Assembly (NCBI RefSeq): GCF_007004735.1 | Contig: NZ_SSNL01000003.1 | Coordinates: forward strand, 372,001-436,000 | Direction: 5' to 3' | DNA length: 64,000 nt | Source of the DNA: Salinigranum halophilum | Lineage (GTDB): Archaea; Halobacteriota; Halobacteria; Halobacteriales; Haloferacaceae | Shown: in pieces, positions 32,139-40,212 of the stretch | How the letters are laid out: each line of letters opens with the position of its first letter | Numbering within the stretch: position 1 is the first letter of the stretch | Notes under the pieces: model-generated | The model's database searches: none | What the model was told of the DNA's origin: nothing | The model's input: only the letters and a program-made list of their open reading frames with translations | Position numbers and translations under genes: made by a program

Positions 32139-32425
32139 CGCGCAGCCTCTCGGGCTTGAAGCACGAGGTAGGTAACGAGTGGAGCAGCGATGGTGACACT
32201 CCACAGTCCGAGGCCGGTTTGACCGGCTATTGGTAGGCCGGTGGCCGAAGTAATTCCGAGACGGAGTGGGTAGGTGAGAAAGACACCGAGTGCCACGAGT
32301 ATCGACACGGTAACTCGGCTATTCGAGAGGCCGGAAATGTTCGGAGGATCGGGTATGGGGCTTCCAGTTGTGTCGGTGACTGTACCAGTAGGACCGTCTC
32401 GTCCATCGAACAGTTCGTTGTTCAC
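32135..32425 (-). CDS. Two-TM membrane protein (96 aa)
   Basis: GTG at 32425 is chosen because a TATA-like TTTTGTA lies about 25 bp upstream, predicting a leaderless mRNA; the longer frame upstream is low-complexity. The N-terminus is polar, followed by TM1 (TVSILVALGVFLTYPLRLGI) and TM2 (LGLWSVTIAAPLVTYLVLQA). Together with the 44-aa gene it forms a two-gene membrane cassette between the integrase region and the giant gene. Function unknown. Confidence 0.6.
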   Translation of the reverse strand: MNNELFDGRDGPTGTVTDTTGSPIPDPPNISGLSNSRVTVSILVALGVFLTYPLRLGITSATGLPIAGQTGLGLWSVTIAAPLVTYLVLQAREAAR

Positions 32426-32644
32426 GGGCCGAGGTTCGGCGGTAGGTACAAAAGACAGACAAACCGTCGAAAAGGGGGGTTGGAGCGTGGGGGGCGACAC
32501 GGTGGACAATATCGCCGGGTTGATTCTGGCCCTACTATCCCCGTCGAATCGATTGGTGGGTTACTGAAAAAGACAAACGGACAGTCCTGTTCGGATTCTC
32601 GGCTATATCGTTATTCGTGCAAAGCGAGGTGTGATCAATAGGTG

Positions 32645-32983
32645 TTAGGATTGACGAATCCGTCTCTCTGCTCGATACCGAAGTATCGTCTCGGCATAGT
32701 AGGAATCCTTTCGATCACTCTCCGCGACTTCCTCAAACGCTTGACGCGTTATCTGCTTAGTAGACAATTCACCATCCTCAATCTTCCAGGCAAACGGCTC
32801 TTTGGGGTCTAATCCTCGCTCTCGCAGCATGTCCCCATCTACCCGCAACGCCCACACGAGTTCGTCACCGTACTCAATTGCTTGTTCTCGGCTCAGCATC
32901 AATTTGTCCAGATATTCATCTCCGTGTGGAGCAGGTGCAGCCCACTCCACTTTCCACTCAGACTCAACGTGATTTGAGGACAT
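32645..32983 (-). CDS. Soluble protein of unknown function (112 aa)
   Basis: An alpha/beta protein without TM or zinc motif (EWKVEWAAPAPHGDEYLDKLMLSREQAIEYGDELVWALRV...). The C-terminal half is helical and charged. It lies just downstream of the integrase on the same strand with a 45-bp gap, so it could be a recombination directionality factor or an immunity regulator, but it shows no clear DNA-binding motif. GC is low, consistent with element origin. Confidence 0.55.
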   Translation of the reverse strand: MSSNHVESEWKVEWAAPAPHGDEYLDKLMLSREQAIEYGDELVWALRVDGDMLRERGLDPKEPFAWKIEDGELSTKQITRQAFEEVAESDRKDSYYAETILRYRAERRIRQS

Positions 32984-33028
32984 ACACATAAACCAATGCC
33001 CGATGAGATAATTGAGGGGGTTCGACTC

Positions 33029-34351
33029 CTACTCCTCGCCCATTTCAGCCCGCAATTCCGCGAGAAGTTCTTCCTTCATTTCGGCCATGATAGCGGCTTT
33101 TGCGTCGGGATCGGACAGAATTTCTTTCGCTGCGTCGAGTCCCTGCTCTTCCTCGACCGTCTCAGTCTCGCCCTTCGACTCCCACAGTGCTTTGTCGGCC
33201 ATCTGGTCGATGTTCTCTGCCGAGTGCCTGAGTGGGACACCGCATGAGTGACAGAACGCAACCCCTGTGAGATTCGAGATCGTGACACCACAACTCGGAC
33301 AGTTCTCGAACAGGTGGCCAACCTCTTCTTCGTCGTCGTCGGTGGCCATACCGTAGTGGTCCTCGATGTCCTCGGCGTGGCTCTTGTCCTTGAGGGAACC
33401 GTATCGGTCGAGGTGCTGACTGTCGCTGTGCCAGCCGACCATGTATTTGATACGCTGGTCGCTGAGACCATCCCGGATCATACGGCGAATCGCGGTGTGG
33501 CGTAGCCGATGGGTTTGTGCCTTCTCTTCGTCGACACCCGCGGAGGCAGCGAGCCGAGAGATAGTTTTCTCGAAGCCGGAATAGCCCAACGGGTCACCCT
33601 TGTTGTAGTGACGCCCTCCTCGCATGGTGACGAACAGTGCGTCGTCCTCGTCGTAGTCGGGCCAGTGCGGGTGTTTGTTGAGCCACCGCGTCACGTAGGG
33701 AGTCGCCCAAATCATCGGTCGGTAGCCCTTCGCCCCTTTGAGGCCGGCAGCCTCCGGATTGAGATTGAAGCCACCGCGATTCCCCTTAATCTCGATATCC
33801 TTCAGTCGGATCGAAGCGAGGGCACTGATGCGCTGTCCGGTAGCCAGCATGAGCGCGAGGATCGCCGAGTCTCGCTCGTCGGCAACCATGAACATCTTGG
33901 CTGTCTCGTCGGAGGTGAAGCAGTCGTCCTCGGTGATTTTTCCTGGGGTAGGTTGCCCGACCTCGATCTCTTCGTGCCAGTCACGACCCAGGTGTTTGAA
34001 GAACAATCGAAGGGCTTGACGGAACGACCGGACGTACTCTGCGGAGTATCCCCCCTTCTTGGCACCTTCGATGGTGCCCTGCTGTAGCCCATTGAGGAAG
34101 TGGGAGAAGTCGGAGTTGTACTCGTCGTGCTCGTACTCGTGTAGGGGCTTGTGGGTCAACTCGGCACACCGAATCAGCATCGTGAGCAGGTTGCCCTGTG
34201 TGCTGGCTTCGTATTGACCGCTGGCGTCACGGCGGTCCATGAGAGCTCGAATTGCCTGTCGGTCTTTGTCGTCTATCTTGGCCTTTTGAAGCCGCTTCCG
34301 AGTCTGCTGGTATTTGCCTTCGTAGTCCGAGGGGTCGTTGACTGATACCAC
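33029..34351 (-). CDS. Tyrosine integrase with C-terminal zinc ribbon
   Basis: A 440-aa site-specific recombinase (phage integrase family). With the GTG at 34351 as start, the catalytic residues are R174 (TGQRISAL), H281-x2-R284 (HRLRHTA), H308 (VGWHSDS) and nucleophile Y317 (HLDRYGS). An N-terminal SAM-like core-binding domain covers about 40-130. After the catalytic domain come a Cys4 ribbon (CPSC at 351-354, CHSC at 367-370) and a coiled coil. The TTG at 34357 is an alternative start. It reads away from the right end, ~50 bp from attR, as usual for the enzyme that made the insertion. Confidence 0.92.
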   Translation of the reverse strand: MVSVNDPSDYEGKYQQTRKRLQKAKIDDKDRQAIRALMDRRDASGQYEASTQGNLLTMLIRCAELTHKPLHEYEHDEYNSDFSHFLNGLQQGTIEGAKKGGYSAEYVRSFRQALRLFFKHLGRDWHEEIEVGQPTPGKITEDDCFTSDETAKMFMVADERDSAILALMLATGQRISALASIRLKDIEIKGNRGGFNLNPEAAGLKGAKGYRPMIWATPYVTRWLNKHPHWPDYDEDDALFVTMRGGRHYNKGDPLGYSGFEKTISRLAASAGVDEEKAQTHRLRHTAIRRMIRDGLSDQRIKYMVGWHSDSQHLDRYGSLKDKSHAEDIEDHYGMATDDDEEEVGHLFENCPSCGVTISNLTGVAFCHSCGVPLRHSAENIDQMADKALWESKGETETVEEEQGLDAAKEILSDPDAKAAIMAEMKEELLAELRAEMGEE

Positions 34352-34376
34352 ACCCAAGAGACGACGGAAGGTCTGA

Positions 34377-34393
34377 TAAGACTAACTGTCTTA
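34377..34393. promoter_or_regulatory. Inverted repeat over the integrase promoter
   Basis: TAAGAC-TAACT-GTCTTA is a perfect 6-5-6 dyad. It overlaps the candidate integrase box A (CTTATC on the minus strand, about 34374-34380) and ends one base before the attR arm at 34395. A regulator or excision factor bound here would both block the integrase gene and touch the att site. Confidence 0.5.
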
Positions 34394-34394
34394 G

Positions 34395-34413
34395 ATGTCG
34401 TATAGTTTCCCAA
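34395..34413 (+). other. attR: element arm plus 7-bp core
   Basis: The arm ATGTCGTATAGT (34395-34406) precedes the core TTCCCAA (34407-34413). The left end has the core followed by CATACGCGACAT (3266-3277). The two element arms form an imperfect inverted repeat (8 of 12 positions) around the core, the usual layout of an integrase core site. They do not match the tRNA stem. Confidence 0.75.
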
Positions 34414-34447
34414 GCCAATAGCCCGGGTTCAATTCCCGGACGGCGCA
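34407..34447 (+). pseudogene. 3' half of the host tRNA-Gly(CCC)
   Basis: Begins at the anticodon loop TTCCCAA, then GCCAAT (anticodon 3' stem), T arm CCGGG-TTCAATT-CCCGG, acceptor strand ACGGCGC and discriminator A. It completes the 5' half left at 3229-3265. It has no tRNA 5' end here, so it cannot give a mature tRNA unless the element excises. Confidence 0.93.
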
Positions 34448-34552
34448 TGTCCGTTCTCCGTCGGTTTACGTACCGTCAATCACTCATTTCACCGCTCTCG
34501 CCGAACGAGCCTCCGCTGGCCGCGATGGGCGCGAAGACGCGGTGAGACCCCG

Positions 34553-35173
34553 TTACCGATACGCCGCGATGAACGAGGCCACTCTGGTCGGGAGGCGGTC
34601 GAACACGTCCTCCGGAATCTGTGGTACCACTCTGTCGGCGAGCGCGACGAGCGGCTTCCGCAGGGCGGTGTACACCACCGAGATTCCGAGCGCGCCGGCG
34701 ATTCCGAGCTGTGCCGTGCCGTCGAGGACGAGGAGCGCCGGGAGCGCGAGCGCGCCACTGAGCACCAGGTCCTCCGGCGCACCGTCGTACCGAATCCACC
34801 GCCGTGGGGCGATCCACCGGCCGCTCGCGTGGTTGTACACCGCTCGCTCGCCCTGTCCGAGCCAGGGACGCGGTTCGAGGCCGCCGCCCGCCGCGTCCAT
34901 CACGGAGTGGAGGGCCGCCGCGGCGAGGAACAGGGTGACCGCGAGCGTCGTCGGCGTCGTCACGGCCGCGGCGACGACGCCCGCGAGGAGCGCGGCGACG
35001 CTGTAGTACACCGGGAAGTGTAGCGTCTTGCGGTGGTCTCCCGTGAGGTCGAAGTCGGGGAAGAAGCCACCCACGGCCGCAGCGAGGACCGGCAGTCCGC
35101 CCGCCTCGGGGACGAACAGGGAGACCGCGACTGCGAGTGCCACGCCGGCGAGGGCGTGGGTCGTTGCCATCAT
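34553..35173 (-). CDS. Membrane-bound predicted metal-dependent hydrolase (YdjM-like)
   Basis: A 206-aa membrane protein with several TM helices. The N-terminal MATTHALAG and later FFPDFDLTGDHRKTLHFP and AALHSVMDAAGGG segments carry the conserved His/Asp set of the YdjM/DUF457 family (H6, D41, D46, H47, H52 region). Members are predicted inner-membrane hydrolases of unknown substrate. First host gene after the right end of the element. Two adjacent ATGs (35173 and 35170) are possible starts. It is divergent from the TrkA-domain gene. Confidence 0.85.
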   Translation of the reverse strand: MMATTHALAGVALAVAVSLFVPEAGGLPVLAAAVGGFFPDFDLTGDHRKTLHFPVYYSVAALLAGVVAAAVTTPTTLAVTLFLAAAALHSVMDAAGGGLEPRPWLGQGERAVYNHASGRWIAPRRWIRYDGAPEDLVLSGALALPALLVLDGTAQLGIAGALGISVVYTALRKPLVALADRVVPQIPEDVFDRLPTRVASFIAAYR

Positions 35174-35286
35174 CGTCCCCAGTTTGGGGCGTCGAAGAAA
35201 AAACGCTGTCGTGATTCGTGGTATCGTGTCGACGCTCGGTCTCGACGGGGTCCATCCTTTAAGTTCGGGGCGGCGTACTCGTGGGT

Positions 35287-35955
35287 ATGCGATTCGTTAT
35301 CGTCGGGTACGGCCGTGTCGGTGCGCGGACTGCACGCGTCCTCAAAGAGGAAGGCCACAACGTCGTCGTCGTGGAGAACGACGACCAGAAGGTCGAACGG
35401 GCCAGAGAGGCGGGGTTCGAGGTCGTCGAGGGAGACGGGTCGAACGAGGCGACGCTCGAACGCGCCGGCATCGAACACGCCGACGCCGTCGGTGGGCTCA
35501 CCGGGGACCCGAACGTGAACTTCGCAGCCTGTATGATCGGCAAGGAGTTCGACTGTCGGGCAATCATGCGTATCAGTGAGGACTACCGCGAAGAGATCTA
35601 CGAGCAGTACGCCGAGGACGTCGACGAGGTCATCTACCCCGAGCGCCTCGGCGCGGCGGGAGCGAAGACGGCACTGCTCGGCGGGAACTTCAACGCGCTC
35701 GGCGACCTCACCGAACGGCTCCAGCTCTCGACGGTCACGGTTCCCGAGGGAGCACCGGTCGTCGGACAGCGTGTCTCGGAGGTCGACCTCGGCCCACGGG
35801 CACGCATCTATGCACACAGTCACGACCGCGAGGAGATGACGATTCCGCTCCCGGGGACGGAGATTCACGTCGGTGACCAGCTCGCGCTCATCATCGATCT
35901 CGACGCCGTCGACGAGGTGAAGACGGCGCTGCTCGGCGACGCGGTCGAAGCCTGA
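35287..35955 (+). CDS. TrkA-type K+ uptake regulatory protein
   Basis: A 222-aa cytosolic protein: an N-terminal RCK/TrkA-N Rossmann domain with GYGRVG at 7-12 and acidic strand end E30 for NAD(H), then a TrkA-C domain from about 135 (LSTVTVPEGAPVVGQRVSEVDL...). Such proteins gate K+ transporters in response to nucleotides; salt-in haloarchaea have many. No transporter gene adjoins it. The ATG at 35287 matches the family start; a GTG two codons earlier is less likely. Confidence 0.9.
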   Translation: MRFVIVGYGRVGARTARVLKEEGHNVVVVENDDQKVERAREAGFEVVEGDGSNEATLERAGIEHADAVGGLTGDPNVNFAACMIGKEFDCRAIMRISEDYREEIYEQYAEDVDEVIYPERLGAAGAKTALLGGNFNALGDLTERLQLSTVTVPEGAPVVGQRVSEVDLGPRARIYAHSHDREEMTIPLPGTEIHVGDQLALIIDLDAVDEVKTALLGDAVEA

Positions 35956-36298
35956 GTGAGAGAGTGGTGGCCCGCCGCCGCGAGACAGCACCGACGGCAG
36001 GCGACCGGGAGAGATGGAGCGTTACAGGCACCGCCGACCGGTGCCGCACACCGAACAGCTGTGGGGTGTGCCGGGCGCGCGGGTGGGAGGATGGGAACTG
36101 AGGCCGTAGTGCGCGCCCACCAGTTCCCACCGCGGGTGTCACCTTAAATCCGCGTCAGACAGGCGTGTGACTCCCTCGCGAAAAACCGACCGACAGCACG
36201 GCTCTGTCGAGCGAAACCGGTCGGATTCTGCGGCGGATACGGCCGGACCCGGCGGCGAACCGGTAACTCTCTTGTCGCGCCCACGTGTACCACCACTC
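35956..36298. other. Intergenic stretch, no gene seen
   Basis: About 340 bp of GC-rich sequence between the TrkA gene and a short GTG-initiated gene. It contains several weak inverted repeats (for example TGGGAAC at about 36090-36096 and GTTCCCA at about 36122-36128), which may form a hairpin. I recognise no RNA family. Confidence 0.4.
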
Positions 36299-36421
36299 GT
36301 GACCTGGGAGGCCCTCTTCGAACGAGCGACGAGGTACGACGTGTCCGAAGCGGCCGTCAGAACCGCGCTCGCGACCGTCCGTGACGCCGACGCCGAGAGC
36401 GAGGACGACCGTGTCGACTGA
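36299..36421 (+). CDS. Short protein upstream of a PIN-like protein (40 aa)
   Basis: From GTG 36299: TWEALFERATRYDVSEAAVRTALATVRDADAESED, a helix-turn-helix-like pattern of 40 residues. Its stop lies inside the next gene, which begins at GTG 36411, so the two are coupled. An earlier start is open, but the upstream part is Arg/Ser-rich and not protein-like. The layout of a tiny helical protein followed by a PIN-like protein recalls antitoxin-toxin pairs, though the pair may have a housekeeping role. Confidence 0.55.
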   Translation: MTWEALFERATRYDVSEAAVRTALATVRDADAESEDDRVD

Positions 36422-36884
36422 CGCGAGTCCGGCCCGCGTCGTCGCCGACGCCGACGTCCTCGCCGCCGACCTCCTCGTCGGCGGCGCCTCGCGTGCGGCG
36501 CTCGACCACGTCAGACGCCATTCGTGGATGACGCTCGTCGCGAGCGACGCGCTCCTCGACGACGCCGCGGCGGTCATCACGCGACTCGCGGACGCGGCAC
36601 TCGCGAGCGACTGGCGAGCGCGCTGTGCGGTGTGGCGCGAACCCGTCGACCACCCCACGGGCGACCACCCCGGACTCGCGTCGGCGTATCGCGGCGGCGC
36701 GATGCACCTGCTCTCGTTCGACGAACGACTCGGGAGCGCCCGCGCCGGCGCGTCGCTGCAGGGTCACGTCCCGCTCAGCGTCCGCCCGCCGCAGGCGTTC
36801 GCGACGCTGTTCGACGCCGAGAGCCTCTATCTGGAGGTCGTCGGAGGCGACTATCCGGGTCCCGATTGTGACCCACGTGGCTAG
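36411..36884 (+). CDS. PIN-like domain protein (DUF7384-like)
   Basis: A 157-aa protein from GTG 36411. The N-terminus VVADADVLAADLLVGGASRAALDHVRRH has the first-strand Asp pair of PIN domains (ADADVL), and the later AMHLLSFDERLGS carries the typical strand-D/N site. A nuclease role is therefore possible. It overlaps the 40-aa gene by 11 bp. I recall a haloarchaeal family of this pattern as DUF7384; not certain. The variable middle (HPTGDHPGLASAYRGGAM) departs from VapC toxins. Confidence 0.65.
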   Translation: MSTDASPARVVADADVLAADLLVGGASRAALDHVRRHSWMTLVASDALLDDAAAVITRLADAALASDWRARCAVWREPVDHPTGDHPGLASAYRGGAMHLLSFDERLGSARAGASLQGHVPLSVRPPQAFATLFDAESLYLEVVGGDYPGPDCDPRG

Positions 36885-37039
36885 GACTGGCGAGCGTCTC
36901 ACCGGTCCGAGCCGCCGTCCTGGCGGTCGGCGAACCGTCTCCGCCACCTCGTGCCCGACGAGGCATCCGTCACTCCGGGTTGCTCCGTTCGGGATACCAC
37001 CGGAAGACTCGCACTGCTCGTCTTCCGAGATTCGCTTCG

Positions 37040-37663
37040 CTACCGCTCAGCAAACCACTCAGCGAACTTCGCGAGCGCGCGCCCCCGGTGTGAGACGCCG
37101 TTCTTCTCCTCGGTGCCCATCTCGGCCATCGTCTTCCCGTTGTGCTCGAAGATGGGGTCGTAGCCGAAGCCGCCGTCGCCGCGCGGTTCGACGATGCGCC
37201 CACGGACGACGCCCTCGAACAGTTTCACCGGAAGACCGCTCGACTCGTCGTCCCCGTCGGGACCGGTCGCGGCCGCGACGGTCCTGTCGTCGCGGTCGAC
37301 GGGGTCCGGACTCGCGTCGAACCCCTCACCGTCGCAGTACGCGAGCGTACACCGGAAGGCGGCGCGGTGGTCCGTCTCGGCCGCGGCGAGTTCCTGCACG
37401 CGCTCGATGCCGACTGTCTCCTCGACGTACGACGAGTACGGACCGGGAAACCCATCGAGGGCGTCGATGAACAGCCCGGCGTCGTCGACGAGGACGGGCT
37501 CGCCGGCGTGACGGTACGCCTCTCTCGCCCCGCGTGCGGCGATGGGGCCGAGCTCCGGGCTCTGTATCTCCGTGTAATCGAAGTCGAGCTGGGCGACGGC
37601 CGAGCCGAGATACTCCGTCGCCTCGCGGACCTTCCCGGGATTCGTGGTGACGTATCTGAGCAT
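37040..37663 (-). CDS. XTP/dITP diphosphatase (non-canonical purine NTP pyrophosphatase)
   Basis: A 207-aa cytosolic house-cleaning enzyme of the Ham1/RdgB family that hydrolyses ITP, dITP and XTP to the monophosphates. N-terminal VTTNPGKVREATEYL, then the active-site stretch LVDDAGLFIDALDGFPGPYSSYVEETVG and the C-terminal GGFGYDPIFEHNGKTMAEM...GVSHRGRA are all characteristic. The family spacer around 110-140 is longer and acidic, a usual haloarchaeal trait. Reads in the same direction as the DUF5808 and KEOPS genes, upstream of which the cluster begins. Confidence 0.93.
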   Translation of the reverse strand: MLRYVTTNPGKVREATEYLGSAVAQLDFDYTEIQSPELGPIAARGAREAYRHAGEPVLVDDAGLFIDALDGFPGPYSSYVEETVGIERVQELAAAETDHRAAFRCTLAYCDGEGFDASPDPVDRDDRTVAAATGPDGDDESSGLPVKLFEGVVRGRIVEPRGDGGFGYDPIFEHNGKTMAEMGTEEKNGVSHRGRALAKFAEWFAER

Positions 37664-37714
37664 ACGTCTCCTGGACCGTCGCGAGCAAAAGCAGGTTCGA
37701 TTCGGCCGTTCGGC

Positions 37715-37987
37715 TCAGTCGTCGATGATGACTTCGACGGGGTCGTCCTCGACGGATTCGACGTCGTCTGCACCCTGTCGTTCGTTCCAGAGGAGTGCCG
37801 CGACGACGCCGAGCACGACCCACGAGCGCCACGAGGCGAGGTTGATGGTGTAGCCGATGCCGAAGGGCTTCTCGACGAGCATGCCCTTTCCGGGCTGCCA
37901 GTACGACGACAGCAGGCGGCCGACGCTCGGCCGCTCGAAGTTGTAGGGAACACCGAAGATGCTACCGGACTGGGGTTTCTCAGCCAT
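37715..37987 (-). CDS. DUF5808 family protein
   Basis: A 90-aa protein with the DUF5808 signature: GVPYNFERPSVGRLLSSYWQPGKGMLVEKPFGIGYTINLASWRSWVVLG, where a short TM segment begins (WVVLGVVAALLW), and an acidic tail. Function unknown; probably membrane-attached. Located between the ITPase and Kae1-Bud32 genes on the same strand. The 200 bp upstream of it (37988-38190) carry no gene. Confidence 0.85.
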   Translation of the reverse strand: MAEKPQSGSIFGVPYNFERPSVGRLLSSYWQPGKGMLVEKPFGIGYTINLASWRSWVVLGVVAALLWNERQGADDVESVEDDPVEVIIDD

Positions 37988-38190
37988 ACGCTCCCGTACG
38001 ACGGCGCCGGGTAAATGGTTTAGCCTCCGTCCCCGACCGCGCGCGACCGGTCACTGCTGCCGAAGGTTCTTGTCCGATACCGCGGCCACCGGTCGGTGTG
38101 CACTGACAGCCACTGCGGGGTGTGCCGCGACGCGGCGACACGACACCCCGTCCCCCCGAGTGTCGCCCGTTCGCCCCGTCCGTTCGCGAG

Positions 38191-39789
38191 TCACTGGTAC
38201 CGACCGCGACCCTCGACCGTCCGGAGCCGGTCGACCACCGCCCTGGCGGCCGCGCCCCCGGAGTCGAGATAGCCCGAGAGACACGCGTCGAACAGCGGCT
38301 CCGGGGTCTCGGCTGTCCCCTCGACGCTCTGCCCGAAGACGTGGAGGTCCATCGCGTGGTCCTCGACGTGTCCCGTGTGGAAGCCGAGCCCGAAGTCGAC
38401 GAAGAACACCGACTCGCCCGCACGCTCGCCGACCCGGACGTTCCGCGTCGTCGGGTCGCCGTGGACGATGCCGGCGTCGTGGAGCGTCGCGAGGTACTCG
38501 CCCACGAGCCGCGTCGCCTCCGTCGACAGCGCCCCGGCGAGGTCGACCTCACCCACGTACTGGAGCGTCAGCGTCGCCTCGGGAAGGTCGACGTCGTGAA
38601 CGAGTGGGGTCGGAACCCCTGCCCGTCGAGCCTCGCTCAGCAGTCGTGCCTCGGCGACGGTCCGCTCCCGTCGCAGTCGCTCGTCGAGTTCGGGATGGCG
38701 GTACTCCTTCGGGAGTCGGCGCTTCGTCACGAGGGCTCCCGCCGTGGTCACGGTCGCCTCGGCACCGCGGACGGTCCCCGTCTCCGACGGTGTCCGCGCG
38801 ACGGACTCCTCGCCGCTGCGCCACGAGACGGGGACCTGGTCGGGCCGGAAGTTCGAATCGACCGCGGATTCGGGAATCGCGAGCGTGTCGCCGGCGGCGT
38901 ACATCTTCGCCCCGAGGACGGCGATCATCCCGGCGTTGTCGCGGAGGAACCGCGGGTCGGGCGCGTAGAAGGACGCCCCGCGCGCCTCGCACATCTCCCG
39001 AAGCATCTCCCGGAGCCGTGCGTTCTGACCGACGCCACCCCCGAGCACGAGTTCGTCCGTGCCGGTGAGCGACAGCGCCCGTTCCGCGACCTCGGCGAGC
39101 ATCGCGAAGACGGTCTCTTGGAGCCCACAGCAGACGTCCTCCACGTCGACGCCGTCGTCGTACGCGCCCTTCGCGGCGCTCATGATGCCGGAGAAGGAGA
39201 AGTCCATCCCCTTGACCACGTAGGGGAGGTCGACGTACTCGCCGTCTTCGGCGGCCCGCTCGACCTTCGGGCCGCCCGGATGTGACCAGCCGACGTGGCG
39301 GGTGAACTTGTCGATGGCGTTCCCCACACCGGTGTCCATCGTCTCACCGAGCACCCGGTAGCGACCGTTGTGATATCCGAGGAGGTGGGCGTTCGCGCCC
39401 GAGGCGTTCAGACACACCGGGGAGTCGAAGCCCGACTGGTGTCGGCCGATTTCGAGGTGAGCCACCATGTGGTTCACCCCGACGAGGGGGACGTCGAGCG
39501 CCCCGGCGAGGGCGCGTGCGGCGGTCCCGACGATGCGGAGACAGGGACCGAGGCCGGGGCCACGTGAGAACGCGACGGCGTCGATACCGCCTCGCGCGCG
39601 GGCGTGTGCCAGCGCGGTCTCGACGACACGCGGGATGGCGTCGCCCATGTGTTCGGCGGCTTCACGCGGGTGAATGCCGCCGCTCTCGGGCTGATAGGGG
39701 TCGGACTCGATGAACACGTCGTCGGCCTCGACGTCGAAGACCGCAGCGCTCGCTGCCCAGGCCGTCCCTTCGATACCGAGAACGCGCAC
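38191..39789 (-). CDS. kae1-bud32: KEOPS complex fusion Kae1-Bud32 (tRNA t6A synthesis)
   Basis: A 532-aa fusion. The N-terminal part (1 to about 325) is Kae1, the ATPase-fold threonylcarbamoyltransferase that forms t6A at A37 of ANN-decoding tRNAs; its metal site HMVAH is at 107-111. The C-terminal part (about 335-532) is the Bud32 kinase/ATPase with GIVHGDPTTRNVRV and the DFG motif (VDFGLGF). The fusion occurs in many euryarchaea. It follows the S24e gene on the same strand after 12 bp. The start ATG gives the canonical MRVLGIEGTAWAAS. Pcc1 and Cgi121 are not in the window. Confidence 0.96.
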   Translation of the reverse strand: MRVLGIEGTAWAASAAVFDVEADDVFIESDPYQPESGGIHPREAAEHMGDAIPRVVETALAHARARGGIDAVAFSRGPGLGPCLRIVGTAARALAGALDVPLVGVNHMVAHLEIGRHQSGFDSPVCLNASGANAHLLGYHNGRYRVLGETMDTGVGNAIDKFTRHVGWSHPGGPKVERAAEDGEYVDLPYVVKGMDFSFSGIMSAAKGAYDDGVDVEDVCCGLQETVFAMLAEVAERALSLTGTDELVLGGGVGQNARLREMLREMCEARGASFYAPDPRFLRDNAGMIAVLGAKMYAAGDTLAIPESAVDSNFRPDQVPVSWRSGEESVARTPSETGTVRGAEATVTTAGALVTKRRLPKEYRHPELDERLRRERTVAEARLLSEARRAGVPTPLVHDVDLPEATLTLQYVGEVDLAGALSTEATRLVGEYLATLHDAGIVHGDPTTRNVRVGERAGESVFFVDFGLGFHTGHVEDHAMDLHVFGQSVEGTAETPEPLFDACLSGYLDSGGAAARAVVDRLRTVEGRGRYQ

Positions 39790-39801
39790 CTGTCCGCGAA
39801 G

Positions 39802-40116
39802 TCAGGCCTCTTCGGCCTCGACTTCGGGTTCGTCGCCGCTCGTGATCTTGTTCCGCTCGAGCATGTACTCCTGCTCGACGTCACGGGCGAACTCGGGGCT
39901 CTCGTACACCTTCGCGTAGCCGACGGTCTTTCGCATCCCGAACTTCGTGTCGAGCGTGTGGACGACGACCTCGTCGGAGTTTTTGTTCAGCTTCGCGGCG
40001 AGACTGTCGCGAACAGAGAGACGAGAGGGAGTTGCTTCCTCGTGGACGACCTCGAACCGGACGTCGGTCCGGTGGAGCATCGGATTCTCGTCCTCGTCGA
40101 TGATTTCGATTTCCAT
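39802..40116 (-). CDS. rps24e: 30S ribosomal protein S24e
   Basis: A 104-aa ribosomal protein. The strand-rich start MEIEIIDEDENPMLHRTDVRFEVVHEEATPSR and the family segment VVHTLDTKFGMRKTVGYAKVYES are diagnostic. The C-terminal tail is acidic, as in other halophiles. It is followed after only 12 bp by Kae1-Bud32, leaving no room for the short S27ae gene often found between them in archaea. Confidence 0.95.
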   Translation of the reverse strand: MEIEIIDEDENPMLHRTDVRFEVVHEEATPSRLSVRDSLAAKLNKNSDEVVVHTLDTKFGMRKTVGYAKVYESPEFARDVEQEYMLERNKITSGDEPEVEAEEA

Positions 40117-40212
40117 GGTTCAGTTGCTTCTATTTCGCTCCGAGGCAGGCAAAAGGATTTCGAAGGACGTGACGACGCCACGACGACCTCCGACGTCGCT
40201 GCATGTTCCGCT

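Larger units (their letters stand above)
3266..34406. mobile_element. Integrated sphaerolipovirus-like provirus (unit length 31,148 bp)
   Basis: The borders are set by the two halves of a split tRNA-Gly(CCC) and the 7-bp direct repeat TTCCCAA. Inside are a tyrosine integrase next to the right end, a serine recombinase, a packaging ATPase, and an operon matching the SH1/HHIV-2/PH1 virion gene order by size, topology and position: small membrane protein, about 180-aa and about 235-aa capsid proteins, and a large VP2-like protein. Gene density is high, overlaps are frequent, and GC is more variable than in the flanks. No replication initiator or DNA polymerase was recognised. Virion operons are intact, so the provirus may be inducible; this is an inference. 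Confidence 0.88.

Noticed and set aside
3266-34406. CRISPR array or transposase gene inside the element
   Set aside because: No regular repeat-spacer pattern and no DDE or HUH transposase motif was seen.
35956-36298. SRP RNA or RNase P RNA
   Set aside because: The conserved core sequences of those RNAs are not present.
38122-39285. Long rightward open frame opposite Kae1-Bud32
   Set aside because: Antisense to a well-identified gene; long opposite frames are usual in GC-rich haloarchaeal DNA. The same applies to frames opposite 26016-31886 and 45638-47748.
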